Assembly: GCA_030373145.1 (NCBI GenBank)
Contig: JAUCZK010000001.1
Coordinates: forward strand, 1 to 64,000
Origin: Cyanobium sp. CZS48M
GTDB lineage: Bacteria; Cyanobacteriota; Cyanobacteriia; PCC-6307; Cyanobiaceae
Direction of reading: 5' to 3'
DNA: 64,000 bases
Every line of letters starts with the position of its first letter. The first letter of the stretch is position 1. Made by a program: the position numbers and the translations under genes. The notes under the pieces were generated by a model that saw nothing but the letters and a program-made list of their open reading frames with translations, was not told the origin of the DNA and searched no databases. Shown here piece after piece: positions 36,192-44,465 of the stretch.

Positions 36192-38004
36192 ACGCAGCCG
36201 GCGCCGGCGGCTCAGGCGGCTGACGGTGGCTGGAGGGGCCCTGCTGGCACTGGCGTCCTTCACCTCGTTCACACTCCTGCCGCCCTCAGCGGCGGCCAAT
36301 GTGCTCCAGGAGGCCAGTCAGCGCTTCCAGCCGCAGTGGTCGGCGGGGGGGATGGTGGCCAGCCAGGAGCTGGAGGCCTCCCGAGCCGGCCGTGATGTGC
36401 TGCGGGATGGGGGCAATGCCGTCGATGCGGCGGTGGCCACCTCCTTCGCCCTGGCGGTCAGCCATCCCCAGGCGGGGAACCTCGGTGGTGGCGGTTTCCT
36501 GGTGCTCTGGCAGCCGGAGCGGCTCAGTCGGGGGCGGCCTCTGGGGCCCCAGGAGCGGCGGGTTGGTCAGGGCCGGGCCGTCACGGTCAACTTCCGCGAG
36601 AGCGCTCCCCTGGCGGCCGTGCCCGATCTGCTCCTCGATGCCTCCGGGGCGGTGGATCGCCGCAAGGCCACCCGCAGCCTGCTCAGCAGCGCGGTGCCCG
36701 GCACGGTGGCGGGACTGCTGCTGGCCCACCGCCACTACGGCCGCCTGAGCCTCGCTCGGGTGATCGCCCCCTCGATCCGCCTGGCGGAGCAGGGGGTGGT
36801 GGTGAGCAAGGCCCTGGCCGATTCCCTGGAGGTCGCTGCTCCCCTGTTGCGGGCTGATCCTGAATCGACGCGGCTGTTCCTGCGCCCCGGCGGGCTTCCC
36901 TACCGGCCGGGCGAGCGCCTGCGTCAGCCCGAGCTGGCCGCCACCCTGCGGCGCATCGCCGCCCAGGGCGAGCAGGGCTTCTACCAGGGGCCGGTGGCTG
37001 AGGCGCTGGTGGCCCTGATGCGCCGCAGGGGAGGCCTGATCAGCGCCGACGATCTGAGCGGCTACCGGGCCCGGCTTCAGCCGCCCCTGCTAGGGGACTG
37101 GCGCGGCCATCCCGTGATCGCCATGCCCCCACCCAGCTCCGGTGGGGTCAGCCTGATCCAGTTGCTCAACATCCTCGAGGGCTTTGATTTGGCGGCCCTG
37201 GGCCTCAACAGCGCCGCCGCCCTGCATCCGATGGCGGAGGCGATGAATCTGGCCTTCCGCGACCGCAACCGCTGGCTGGGCGATCCCCGCTTTGTGGCCA
37301 TGCCCCTGGAGCGGCTGCTGAGCCAGGGCTATGCCGATGAGCTGCGCCGCACGATCCAGGCAGGGCGCCACCGGCCGGCGCGCGAGCTCGATGCCCCGGC
37401 CGGCGGCCGCGCCGCCGAAAGCCCCAACACCACCCACCTCTCGGTGATCGACCGCGACGGCACGATGGTGGCCACCACCACCACCCTCAACTTCCCCTAT
37501 GGCAACGGTGTGAGCGTGCCGGGGGCCGGCTTCCTGCTCAACAACGAGATGGACGATTTCACAGCCCTGCCAGGGGCCGCCAACGCCTTCGGACTGGTGC
37601 AGGGAAAGGCCAATGCGATCGCAGCGGGCAAGCAACCGCTGAGCTCGATGGCGCCCACCCTGGTGCTCACCCCCGCCGGTGGCCCGCTGCTGGCCAGCGG
37701 CAGTCCCGGCGGCAGCCGCATCATCACCACGGTGCTGCAGGTGCTGCTCAATCGCCTCGAGCACGGCCTCAACCTGGCCTCGGCGGTGGCCGCCAGCCGG
37801 ATCCACAGCCAGCACTGGCCCGATGAGCTTGCTGTAGAGCAGGGCATCAGCCCCGACACCCTCCAGCTGCTGGAGGCGATGGGCCACCGCTGGCGGCTGG
37901 CACCGGCCATGGGGGCGGCCCACTCGCTCGAAGCCCTCCCCGGTGGGGGAACCCTGGGGGCAGTGGATCCGCGGCGGGCGGAAGCGACCCTGGCGGGCGA
38001 GTGA
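36178..38004 (+). CDS. ggt: Gamma-glutamyltransferase
   Basis: A 608-residue exported N-terminal nucleophile hydrolase acting on glutathione and other gamma-glutamyl compounds. A signal peptide is visible (basic RSRRRRLRRL, hydrophobic LLALASFTSF, then SAAAN). The large-subunit part has GGNAVDAAVATSFAL and GGGGFLVLW. The self-cleavage nucleophile is T418 in NTTHLSVID. The small subunit has LNNEMDDF and GSPGGSRIITTV. The gene overlaps the oxoprolinase gene: GGT outside the membrane would release gamma-glutamyl units, and the oxoprolinase would recycle 5-oxoproline in the cytosol. Confidence 0.95.
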   Translation: MAASERSRRRRLRRLTVAGGALLALASFTSFTLLPPSAAANVLQEASQRFQPQWSAGGMVASQELEASRAGRDVLRDGGNAVDAAVATSFALAVSHPQAGNLGGGGFLVLWQPERLSRGRPLGPQERRVGQGRAVTVNFRESAPLAAVPDLLLDASGAVDRRKATRSLLSSAVPGTVAGLLLAHRHYGRLSLARVIAPSIRLAEQGVVVSKALADSLEVAAPLLRADPESTRLFLRPGGLPYRPGERLRQPELAATLRRIAAQGEQGFYQGPVAEALVALMRRRGGLISADDLSGYRARLQPPLLGDWRGHPVIAMPPPSSGGVSLIQLLNILEGFDLAALGLNSAAALHPMAEAMNLAFRDRNRWLGDPRFVAMPLERLLSQGYADELRRTIQAGRHRPARELDAPAGGRAAESPNTTHLSVIDRDGTMVATTTTLNFPYGNGVSVPGAGFLLNNEMDDFTALPGAANAFGLVQGKANAIAAGKQPLSSMAPTLVLTPAGGPLLASGSPGGSRIITTVLQVLLNRLEHGLNLASAVAASRIHSQHWPDELAVEQGISPDTLQLLEAMGHRWRLAPAMGAAHSLEALPGGGTLGAVDPRRAEATLAGE

Positions 38005-38034
38005 AACTGGGGCGCATCCCCGCGCCCACCCACC

Positions 38035-38178
38035 GTGCTCCTGCCTTCTGCCCCCACGGCCGTGCTGTTGGCTGAATTCACCAATGCGGAGTGGATGTGG
38101 AGCGGCGGTCTGATTGAGATCAGCCTGGTGCTGGCGGCCCTGCTGGGGGCCGTCTGGCTGGTCAATCGCCGCGGCTGA
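38035..38178 (+). CDS. Possible small membrane protein (47 aa)
   Basis: A GTG-started frame of 47 codons in the gap before the oxidase operon. It encodes a short leader, EFTNAEWMWSGG, a single hydrophobic helix (LIEISLVLAALLGAVWLV) and an NRRG tail, giving an N-out/C-in topology by the positive-inside rule. No ribosome site is evident and an overlapping frame exists. It could be a small oxidase-associated subunit or chance; no homologue is recognised. Confidence 0.3.
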   Translation: MLLPSAPTAVLLAEFTNAEWMWSGGLIEISLVLAALLGAVWLVNRRG

Positions 38179-38269
38179 AGGCCGATCAGAACCGCATTCC
38201 CTGACCGTGGCCACCCCAGCTCCACCGGGCCTCCGAAGCTGGATTCATTGGCAGGACGGGCGAGCGCCC

Positions 38270-38767
38270 ATGCTCGAGCTTCTTCCACCCCTCAACGACC
38301 GCAACCTTCCCTGGATCGACACGATCCACCCGATCGTGGTTCATTTCGTGATCGCGATGGCCCTGATCGCCTTTGTCTTCGACGTGATCGGTCGCCTGGC
38401 GGGCAAGCCCTCTCTCTACGAGGTGAGCTTCTGGAATCTGCTCTTCGCCACGGTGGCGATCTTCATCGCCATCATCTTCGGTCAGGTGGAGGCGGGGCTG
38501 GCCAATCCCTACGGCGCCTCCCGCGACATCCTCAACCTGCACAGCACCCTCGGCTGGGTGCTGGCCGGGGTGCTCTCGGTGCTCACCGCCTGGCGCTACG
38601 TGATCCGCAGCCGTGACCCGCTGCAGCTGCCCCTGGCCTTTCTCGGGGCGGGCAGCCTGCTCAGCGCCCTGGTGGTGGTGCAGGTACTGCTCGGCAACCA
38701 GCTGATCTGGGTCTATGGCCTGCACACCGTCAAGGTGGTGGAGGCGATGCGCGCGGGGCTGGTGTGA
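38270..38767 (+). CDS. DUF2231 membrane protein A
   Basis: A 165-residue protein from ATG 38270. The frame runs further upstream, but those residues are not membrane-like. It has four helices: IHPIVVHFVIAMALIAFVFDVI, VSFWNLLFATVAIFIAIIF, LHSTLGWVLAGVLSVLTAW and LAFLGAGSLLSALVVVQVLL. His residues sit in helix one (HPIVVHF) and near helix three (LHSTLGW), typical of DUF2231, which has been suggested to bind haem. It is the first of six coupled genes; the next starts in a TGATG overlap. Confidence 0.8.
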   Translation: MLELLPPLNDRNLPWIDTIHPIVVHFVIAMALIAFVFDVIGRLAGKPSLYEVSFWNLLFATVAIFIAIIFGQVEAGLANPYGASRDILNLHSTLGWVLAGVLSVLTAWRYVIRSRDPLQLPLAFLGAGSLLSALVVVQVLLGNQLIWVYGLHTVKVVEAMRAGLV

Positions 38768-39342
38768 TGGAGCTCGGAGCCAATGATCTGCCCTACCGGC
38801 TGCCGATCCACCCGAACCTGGTCCATCTCACGATCGGCCTGTTCGTGATCGCCATCGCCTTCGATATCGCCGGAGCGCTCTTTCCCTTCGAGAGGCGTCT
38901 GTTCCGTTTCCTGGCCCTGCCGGTGACCCGCTCCGGTCTGCACGATGTGGGCTGGTACAACCTGCTGGCCTGCTGCCTGATCAGCTTTTTCACCGTGGCG
39001 GCCGGTTTTGTGGAAATGCAGTTGGCCGATCCGCTTCCCGGGATCACCAGCAGCTTCGCCATGGGCAGCACCGCCACCATGCTCTGGCATGGGGCCGTGG
39101 GCGTGGCCCTGCTGTTCGCGATCGTGCTGATGACCCTCTGGCGCGGTTTTCAGCGCTTCCGCTGGCGCCGTGAGATGGGCCGCCAGGTGCAGTGGAGCTA
39201 CCTGCTGGTGGGGCTGCTGGTGTTTGCGCTGATGGCCTGGCACGGCACCCTCGGCGCCCAGCTGGGGGTGGAGTTCGGCGTCCATGTCACGGCCAGCCAG
39301 CTGCTGGGCGAAGGGGCCAGCCTGCGCGAGGCCCTGCCATGA
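38767..39342 (+). CDS. DUF2231 membrane protein B
   Basis: A 191-residue protein, clearly related to the preceding gene product: IHPNLVHLTIGLFVIAIAFDIAG in helix one, YNLLACCLISFFTVAAGFVE, MLWHGAVGVALLFAIVLM and YLLVGLLVFALMAWHGTLGAQ. Again the HPxxVH motif and later membrane His (LWHGAVG, AWHG) are visible, which would allow haem or quinone contact. It overlaps subunit II of the oxidase by four bases (ATGA). The paired DUF2231 proteins probably form a complex with the oxidase or feed it electrons; this is inferred from the operon. Confidence 0.8.
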   Translation: MELGANDLPYRLPIHPNLVHLTIGLFVIAIAFDIAGALFPFERRLFRFLALPVTRSGLHDVGWYNLLACCLISFFTVAAGFVEMQLADPLPGITSSFAMGSTATMLWHGAVGVALLFAIVLMTLWRGFQRFRWRREMGRQVQWSYLLVGLLVFALMAWHGTLGAQLGVEFGVHVTASQLLGEGASLREALP

Positions 39343-40268
39343 CCTCCACCCCGCAGCGCTTTCCCCTGTCCCGACTGATCGGCCTGGCCCTCTGGCTGGG
39401 GCTGCTCACCCTGCTGAGTGTCTGGATGGGAGCCCAGGTGCCCCGCTGGCTGCCGGTGTCGGCTTCGTCGGCGGCTCCGCTGGTGGATGGCCTCTTTGGT
39501 TTCGAAACGGCCGTCGCCACCTTCGTGTTCGTGGGGGTGGTGTCGGTGATGGTCTGGGTGGTGCTGTTCAACCGCGCCGAGAAGTACGACATCAGTGATG
39601 CGGAGCCGATCGAGGGCAACACCACCCTGGAGATCATCTGGACCGTGATCCCCCTGGTGCTGGTGATGGGCATCGCCGCCTACACGATCCAGGTGAACCG
39701 CGAGATCGGTCTGATCGGCCCCATGGACCACTCCCATGCCCCAGCCAGCGCCAGCTCCGCCGCCGGCGCCTCCGTGCCGGGCGGCGAGGTGCAGGTGATT
39801 GCCCGCCAGTGGTCGTGGGAGTTCCGCTACCCGGTGGCGGGAGTCTCCTCCACGGAGCTGCACATGCCCATCGATCGCCGCCTCGGCCTGCAGCTGGAGA
39901 GCGAAGACGTGATCCACGGTTTTTTCGTGCCGGCCTTCCGGCTCAAGCAGCAGGTGATTCCCGGCCGCTCGATCACCCTCTTCATCACCCCCACCCGCGC
40001 AGGCCGCTACCGCCTGCGCGACTCGGAATACAGCGGCACCTGGTTCGCCGCCAACCAAGCCGATGTGGTGGTGGAGAGCGAGGAGGCCTACCAGGACTGG
40101 CTGCGGCGCGCCTCCCGCCTGCCGTTGCAGCCCGGCCTCAGCGAGGCCTCCCGCGAATACGCCCAGCAGCTCAGCGGCGATCGCCCCAGCGGTTACGCCA
40201 CCATCGCCCCGGCCCCGCCCCCGCTGGTGAATGTGCCCGGCTCCAACACCCTTCCCCACGACGGCTGA
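39339..40268 (+). CDS. ctaC: Cytochrome oxidase subunit II lacking CuA site (ARTO type)
   Basis: A 309-residue subunit II: an N-terminal hydrophobic segment, a second helix (FETAVATFVFVGVVSVMVWVVLF), a third (LEIIWTVIPLVLVMGIAAYTIQV) and a periplasmic cupredoxin domain (EVQVIARQWSWEFRYP, DVIHGFFVPAFRLKQQVIPG). The CuA loop, canonically CSELCG..H..M, here reads DSEYSGTWFAAN. H193 and E230 are kept, but the two Cys are D228 and S232, the His is F236 and the Met is N239. A copper A centre cannot form, as in cyanobacterial alternative (ARTO) oxidases, so the electron donor is probably a quinol rather than cytochrome c. Confidence 0.9.
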   Translation: MTSTPQRFPLSRLIGLALWLGLLTLLSVWMGAQVPRWLPVSASSAAPLVDGLFGFETAVATFVFVGVVSVMVWVVLFNRAEKYDISDAEPIEGNTTLEIIWTVIPLVLVMGIAAYTIQVNREIGLIGPMDHSHAPASASSAAGASVPGGEVQVIARQWSWEFRYPVAGVSSTELHMPIDRRLGLQLESEDVIHGFFVPAFRLKQQVIPGRSITLFITPTRAGRYRLRDSEYSGTWFAANQADVVVESEEAYQDWLRRASRLPLQPGLSEASREYAQQLSGDRPSGYATIAPAPPPLVNVPGSNTLPHDG

Positions 40269-40272
40269 TCCC

Positions 40273-41964
40273 ATGACCTCCACCGCCGGCGTTGACTCAC
40301 GCATCCTCAAGGCGCCCCATCCGGTGCCCGGTGCCCCGGACAACTGGAAGCGCTTCTTCAGCTTCAACACCGATGCCAAGGTGATCGGCATCCAGTACAT
40401 CGCCACGGCCCTGTTCTTTCTGCTGGTGGGCGGTCTGCTGGCGATGATCATGCGCGGTGAGCTGATCACACCGGAGGCGGATCTGGTGGATCGCACCGTG
40501 TACAACGGTCTTTACACGATGCACGGGACGATCATGCTCTTCCTGTTCATCTTCCCGGTGCTCAATGGGCTCAACAACCTTCTGATCCCCTGCATGATCG
40601 GCGCCCCCGACATGGCGTTTCCCAAGCTCAATGCCGCCGCCTTCTGGATGGTGCCGGTGTTCGGCGTGATCCTGATGGCCAGCTTTCTGGTGCCGGGTGG
40701 TCCGGCCTCCTCCGGCTGGTGGTCCTACCCGCCGGTGAGCCTGCAGAACCCCCTGGGTCACCTCATCAACGGCGAAGCCCTCTGGATCCTGGCGGTGGCC
40801 CTCTCGGGCATCTCCTCGATCATGGGTGCCGTCAACTTCGTGACCACGATCCTGCGCATGCGCGCCCCTGGCATGACCCTGGGCCGCATGCCGATCTTCT
40901 GCTGGACGGCCCTCTCGGCCCAGACGATTCAACTGATCGGCCTGCCTGCCCTCACCGGTGGTGCGGTGATGCTGCTGTTCGACCTGGCGGTGGGCACCTC
41001 CTTCTACCGGCCGGAGGGCGGCGGTGATCCGGTGCTCTACCAGCACTTCTTCTGGTTCTATTCCCACCCTGCCGTTTATGTGATCATCCTGCCGGTGTTC
41101 GGGGTGTTCTCGGAACTGTTTCCGGTGTATGCCCGCAAGCCCCTGTTCGGCTATCCCTTCGTGGCCGGGGCGTCCCTGGTGATCGTGGGGTTGAGCCTGA
41201 TCGTCTGGGTGCATCACATGTTCCCCAGCGGTGTTCCCCAGTGGATGCGCGATGTCTTCATGGTGACCACCATGCTGATCGCCGTGCCTACCGGCATCAA
41301 GGTGTTCGCCTGGCTGGCCACGCTGTGGGGAGGGAAATTACGGCTGAACACGGCGATGCTGTTCGCCCTCGGTGGCCTGTTCAACTTTGTGTTCGCAGGC
41401 GTCACCGGCATCATGCTGGCCACGGTGCCTGTGGATATCCACGTCAACAACACCTATTTCGTGGTGGGCCATTTCCACTACGTGATCTATGGTGCAGCCA
41501 CCATGGGTGTCTACGCCGCGATCTATCACTGGTTCCCGAAGTTCACCGGGCATATGTATTATGAGGGCTTGGGTAAGCTGCACTTCCTGCTCACTTTTTT
41601 GGGCACCAACCTCAACTTCTTCCCGATGCATCCCCTCGGGCTGATGGGCATGCCCCGCCGGGTGTCGTCCTACGACCCGGAATTCGCCTTCTGGAATGTG
41701 ATCGCCAGCCTCGGGGCCTTCCTGCTGGGGGTCTCGATCATTCCCTTCCTGCTCAACCTGGTCAGCTCCTGGGTGCGGGGGCCGAAATCCCCGGCCAATC
41801 CCTGGAATGCCATCGGCCTGGAGTGGCTGCTGCCCTCACCGCCGCCGGCTGAAAACTTCGAGGAGCACGTACCCACAGTGATCAGCGGCCCCTACGGCTA
41901 CGGCACCGGCCGGCCGCTGGTGGAGCACCAAGATGAAATCGAGCGCGCCCTTCTCAAGGCCTGA
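40273..41964 (+). CDS. ctaD: Cytochrome oxidase subunit I (haem-copper, A2-like)
   Basis: A 563-residue twelve-helix subunit holding low-spin haem, high-spin haem and CuB. Ligands visible are H in YTMHGTIMLF, H in FYSHPAVY with Y three residues after, the WVHHMF pair for CuB, and GHFHYV for the two haems. The HPEVY glutamate of A1 oxidases is absent; the YSHP form places this enzyme with the A2 type of proton pathway. ATG 40273 lies four bases after the ctaC stop. It pumps or translocates protons while reducing O2 to water; membrane location (thylakoid or cytoplasmic) is unknown. Confidence 0.95.
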   Translation: MTSTAGVDSRILKAPHPVPGAPDNWKRFFSFNTDAKVIGIQYIATALFFLLVGGLLAMIMRGELITPEADLVDRTVYNGLYTMHGTIMLFLFIFPVLNGLNNLLIPCMIGAPDMAFPKLNAAAFWMVPVFGVILMASFLVPGGPASSGWWSYPPVSLQNPLGHLINGEALWILAVALSGISSIMGAVNFVTTILRMRAPGMTLGRMPIFCWTALSAQTIQLIGLPALTGGAVMLLFDLAVGTSFYRPEGGGDPVLYQHFFWFYSHPAVYVIILPVFGVFSELFPVYARKPLFGYPFVAGASLVIVGLSLIVWVHHMFPSGVPQWMRDVFMVTTMLIAVPTGIKVFAWLATLWGGKLRLNTAMLFALGGLFNFVFAGVTGIMLATVPVDIHVNNTYFVVGHFHYVIYGAATMGVYAAIYHWFPKFTGHMYYEGLGKLHFLLTFLGTNLNFFPMHPLGLMGMPRRVSSYDPEFAFWNVIASLGAFLLGVSIIPFLLNLVSSWVRGPKSPANPWNAIGLEWLLPSPPPAENFEEHVPTVISGPYGYGTGRPLVEHQDEIERALLKA

Positions 41965-41967
41965 GCC

Positions 41968-42567
41968 ATGACCATCAGCCCTCCCCTCGACGCCCCCCCG
42001 ACCCCCCAGGGTCATGAAGCGGCTCACGCCAACCACAGCCTCACCGGTTTCATCATCTTTCTCTGCTCTGAGAGCGTCATCTTCCTGGCGTTCTTCACGG
42101 GCTATGCGGTGCTGAAGCTCTCGGCCGTGCAGTGGCTGCCTTCGGGGGTGGAGGGGCTGGAGTGGCGTACCCCCCTCCTTTACACCGTGGTGCTGGTCTC
42201 CAGCAGCGGCACCGTGGCCCTGGCTGAGCGCTGCCTCTCCAAGGGCCAGCTCTGGGGCTTCCGCGCCTTCTGGCTGTTGAGCATGGCGATGGGGGCGGTG
42301 TTTCTCTATGGCCAGGCGATCGAATGGCGCTCGCTCTCTTTCGGGATCACCAGCGGCAGTTTCGGCAGTTGCTTCTACCTGCTCACCGGCTTCCACGGCC
42401 TGCATGTGCTCAGCGGCATCCTGCTGATGGCGCTGATGCTGCAGCGCTCCTTCCGCCCGGCCAACTACGCCGCCGGTGAGCAGGGGGTGATTGCCACTTC
42501 CCTGTTCTGGCACTTCGTGGATGTGATCTGGGTGATGCTCTTTCTTCTGCTCTACGCCTGGTCATGA
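41968..42567 (+). CDS. ctaE: Cytochrome oxidase subunit III
   Basis: A 199-residue subunit with five helices, the short bacterial form. Motifs are FIIFLCSESVIFLAFFTGYAVL, FYLLTGFHGLHVLSGILLM (the conserved FHGLHV) and LFWHFVDVIWVMLFLLLY (WHFVD.VW). It stabilises subunit I and its oxygen path. It starts three bases after ctaD and overlaps the flavoprotein gene by four bases (ATGA). Confidence 0.95.
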   Translation: MTISPPLDAPPTPQGHEAAHANHSLTGFIIFLCSESVIFLAFFTGYAVLKLSAVQWLPSGVEGLEWRTPLLYTVVLVSSSGTVALAERCLSKGQLWGFRAFWLLSMAMGAVFLYGQAIEWRSLSFGITSGSFGSCFYLLTGFHGLHVLSGILLMALMLQRSFRPANYAAGEQGVIATSLFWHFVDVIWVMLFLLLYAWS

Positions 42568-44066
42568 TCCTCGACGACCAGCACCACGATGTGATCGTGA
42601 TCGGCTCCGGTGCCGCCGGAGGCACCATGGCCGGAGCCCTCGCGGCCAAGGGGCGCTCGGTGCTGCTGCTGGAGCGCGGCGGGGCCATGGACCTGGCCGA
42701 TCAGAACGTGGCCAGCGTCGATCTGTTCCGAAAAGACCGCTATCACCCTGGCGATGACTGGTTCGGCCCCGATGGCGATCCCTTCTCCCCCCAGACGATC
42801 TACGCCCTGGGCGGCAACACCAAGATCTGGGGCGGGGTGCTGGAGCGCATGTGGCCGCGGGAGTTCGAAGGCCTGCCCCTGCAGGAGGGTGTCGCCCCCG
42901 CCTGGCCCCTCAGCTACGACGAGCTCGCCCCCTGGTACGACCGTGCCGAGGCCCTCTACCGCGTCCATGGCCGTGCCGGCACGGACCCGCAGCAGCCGCC
43001 GCGCAGCGGCCCCTATCCCCATGAGCCGCTGCCGCTGGATCCAATCTTCGAGCCGTTGCGCCAGGGGCTGCAGCGCCAGGGCAGCCATCCCTACGACCTG
43101 CCGCTGAGCTGGTCGGAGCAGCCGGAGGATCCCAGTGGCGACGCGGAACTGTTCGGGGTGCAGCCGGCCCTGAAGCACCCCGGCACCCGCCTGATCAGCA
43201 ACGCCTGCGTCACCCGGCTGCATGTGGATCCCAGCGGCCGCGAGGTGAAGGGGGTGCAAGCCGAGATCGATGGTCAGAGCTGGCTGTTCCGGGGCGATCA
43301 GGTGGTGCTGGCCGCCGGTGCGGTGAACACCCCGGCCCTGCTGCTGCGCTCCCGCAGCTCACTCCACCCCCACGGCCTGGCCAATGGCAGCCACCAGGTG
43401 GGCCGCCACCTGATGAAGCCCCAGCTCACGGCGATCCTGCAGCTGGCCCGCGAGCCCCACAGCGGCCGCTTCCCCCGCAGCCTCGGCATCAACGATTACC
43501 TCTGGGGCGATCAGAACGTCAGCTTCCCGCTCGGCCACATCGAAACCGGTGGTGGGGTGCTGCAGGACGCCCAGTTCGCCGAATCGCCGCCGGTGCTCTC
43601 CCTGGTGACGCGGCTGCTGCCCAATGCCGCCCTGGAGCAGCTGGCGGTGCGCTCCATCTGCTGGTGGGCGATGAGTCCGGTGCTGCCCGACCCCGAGAAC
43701 CGCATCGAGCTGCGCGGCGAGCGGCTGAGCATCCAGTACCTGGCCAACAACCTCGAAGCCCACGACCGGCTCGTCTACCGCTGGCTCTCGGTGCTCAAGG
43801 CCGTGGATGCCGATCCGCTCACCCCTCAAGTGCGCCCAGCCCCCTTTTATCCCCGCGGCGAGGCGCCCCTGGCGGTGATCGGCCACGCCTGCGGCACCTG
43901 CCGCATGGGCGACGATCCAGCCACCTCCGTGGTCGACCGTGACGGCCGCGTCCACGGCCTGGCCAACCTGACCATCGCCGATGCCAGCGTCTTCCCCAGC
44001 TGCCCGATCGTCTCGCCCGGCCTCACCGTGATCGCCAATGCCCTGCGGGTGGCGGAGCGGTTCTAG
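42564..44066 (+). CDS. GMC-family FAD oxidoreductase
   Basis: A 500-residue flavoprotein. It has an N-terminal FAD loop (VIVIGSGAAGGTMAGALAAKG), GGNTKIWGGVLERMW as the GMC flavin-binding signature, VLAAGAVNTPALLLRS as the second signature, and a C-terminal HACGTCRM and NLTIADASVFPS block. This form, close to gluconate/glucose dehydrogenase large subunits, usually passes electrons to a cytochrome or quinone rather than O2. No twin-Arg signal is visible. It is translationally coupled to ctaE, so it may supply electrons to the CuA-less oxidase. Substrate unknown. Confidence 0.85.
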   Translation: MILDDQHHDVIVIGSGAAGGTMAGALAAKGRSVLLLERGGAMDLADQNVASVDLFRKDRYHPGDDWFGPDGDPFSPQTIYALGGNTKIWGGVLERMWPREFEGLPLQEGVAPAWPLSYDELAPWYDRAEALYRVHGRAGTDPQQPPRSGPYPHEPLPLDPIFEPLRQGLQRQGSHPYDLPLSWSEQPEDPSGDAELFGVQPALKHPGTRLISNACVTRLHVDPSGREVKGVQAEIDGQSWLFRGDQVVLAAGAVNTPALLLRSRSSLHPHGLANGSHQVGRHLMKPQLTAILQLAREPHSGRFPRSLGINDYLWGDQNVSFPLGHIETGGGVLQDAQFAESPPVLSLVTRLLPNAALEQLAVRSICWWAMSPVLPDPENRIELRGERLSIQYLANNLEAHDRLVYRWLSVLKAVDADPLTPQVRPAPFYPRGEAPLAVIGHACGTCRMGDDPATSVVDRDGRVHGLANLTIADASVFPSCPIVSPGLTVIANALRVAERF

Positions 44067-44102
44067 GCTTCCCCCATCAGGGATCTGGAGGATCGAACAC
44101 CC

Positions 44103-44396
44103 ATGGCCGAACGCGGATCCACCGCCAGTCCCATCCTGGCCAGTGCCATCGCCGGAGCGGTGATCGGTGCCGCCGGTCTGGCCTGGTGGCTGCTGGCAGA
44201 GGCCGAGAGCCGCCGCCTGGCCCAGCGTCAGCGCCGCACCCTCACCCTCTCGCGCCTGCAGGGGGGCTCCCGCGACAGCGACGACGGCGAGCGGCGGCCC
44301 CTGCTCAAGCGCGAGCTGCAGTCCAAGGTGAACGAACTGAACCGGGCGATCGAAGACGTGCGCCGTCAGCTGGAAACCCTCAGCCCCGAAGCCTGA
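44103..44396 (+). CDS. Small membrane-anchored coiled-coil protein
   Basis: A 97-residue protein with one N-terminal helix (ILASAIAGAVIGAAGLAWWLL), a basic stretch (RRLAQRQRRTL) and a C-terminal heptad-like helix (LQSKVNELNRAIEDVRRQLETL). GGAGG at 44087-44091 lies 11 bases before the ATG, slightly far for a ribosome site. I recognise no named family. It follows the oxidase operon by 36 bases and precedes ilvD by 69; its role is unknown. Confidence 0.7.
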   Translation: MAERGSTASPILASAIAGAVIGAAGLAWWLLAEAESRRLAQRQRRTLTLSRLQGGSRDSDDGERRPLLKRELQSKVNELNRAIEDVRRQLETLSPEA

Positions 44397-44465
44397 GCTT
44401 CTGCAGCACGCTTCAGCGCTGGCAGCACGCCTCGGTAAGTTGCTGGCGGTGCCACTGAAGGGTTC

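Noticed and set aside
38010-38027. GGGCGC/GCGCCC hairpin after ggt
   Set aside because: Short stem in GC-rich DNA, no T-tract, and the possible 47-codon gene starts right after it.
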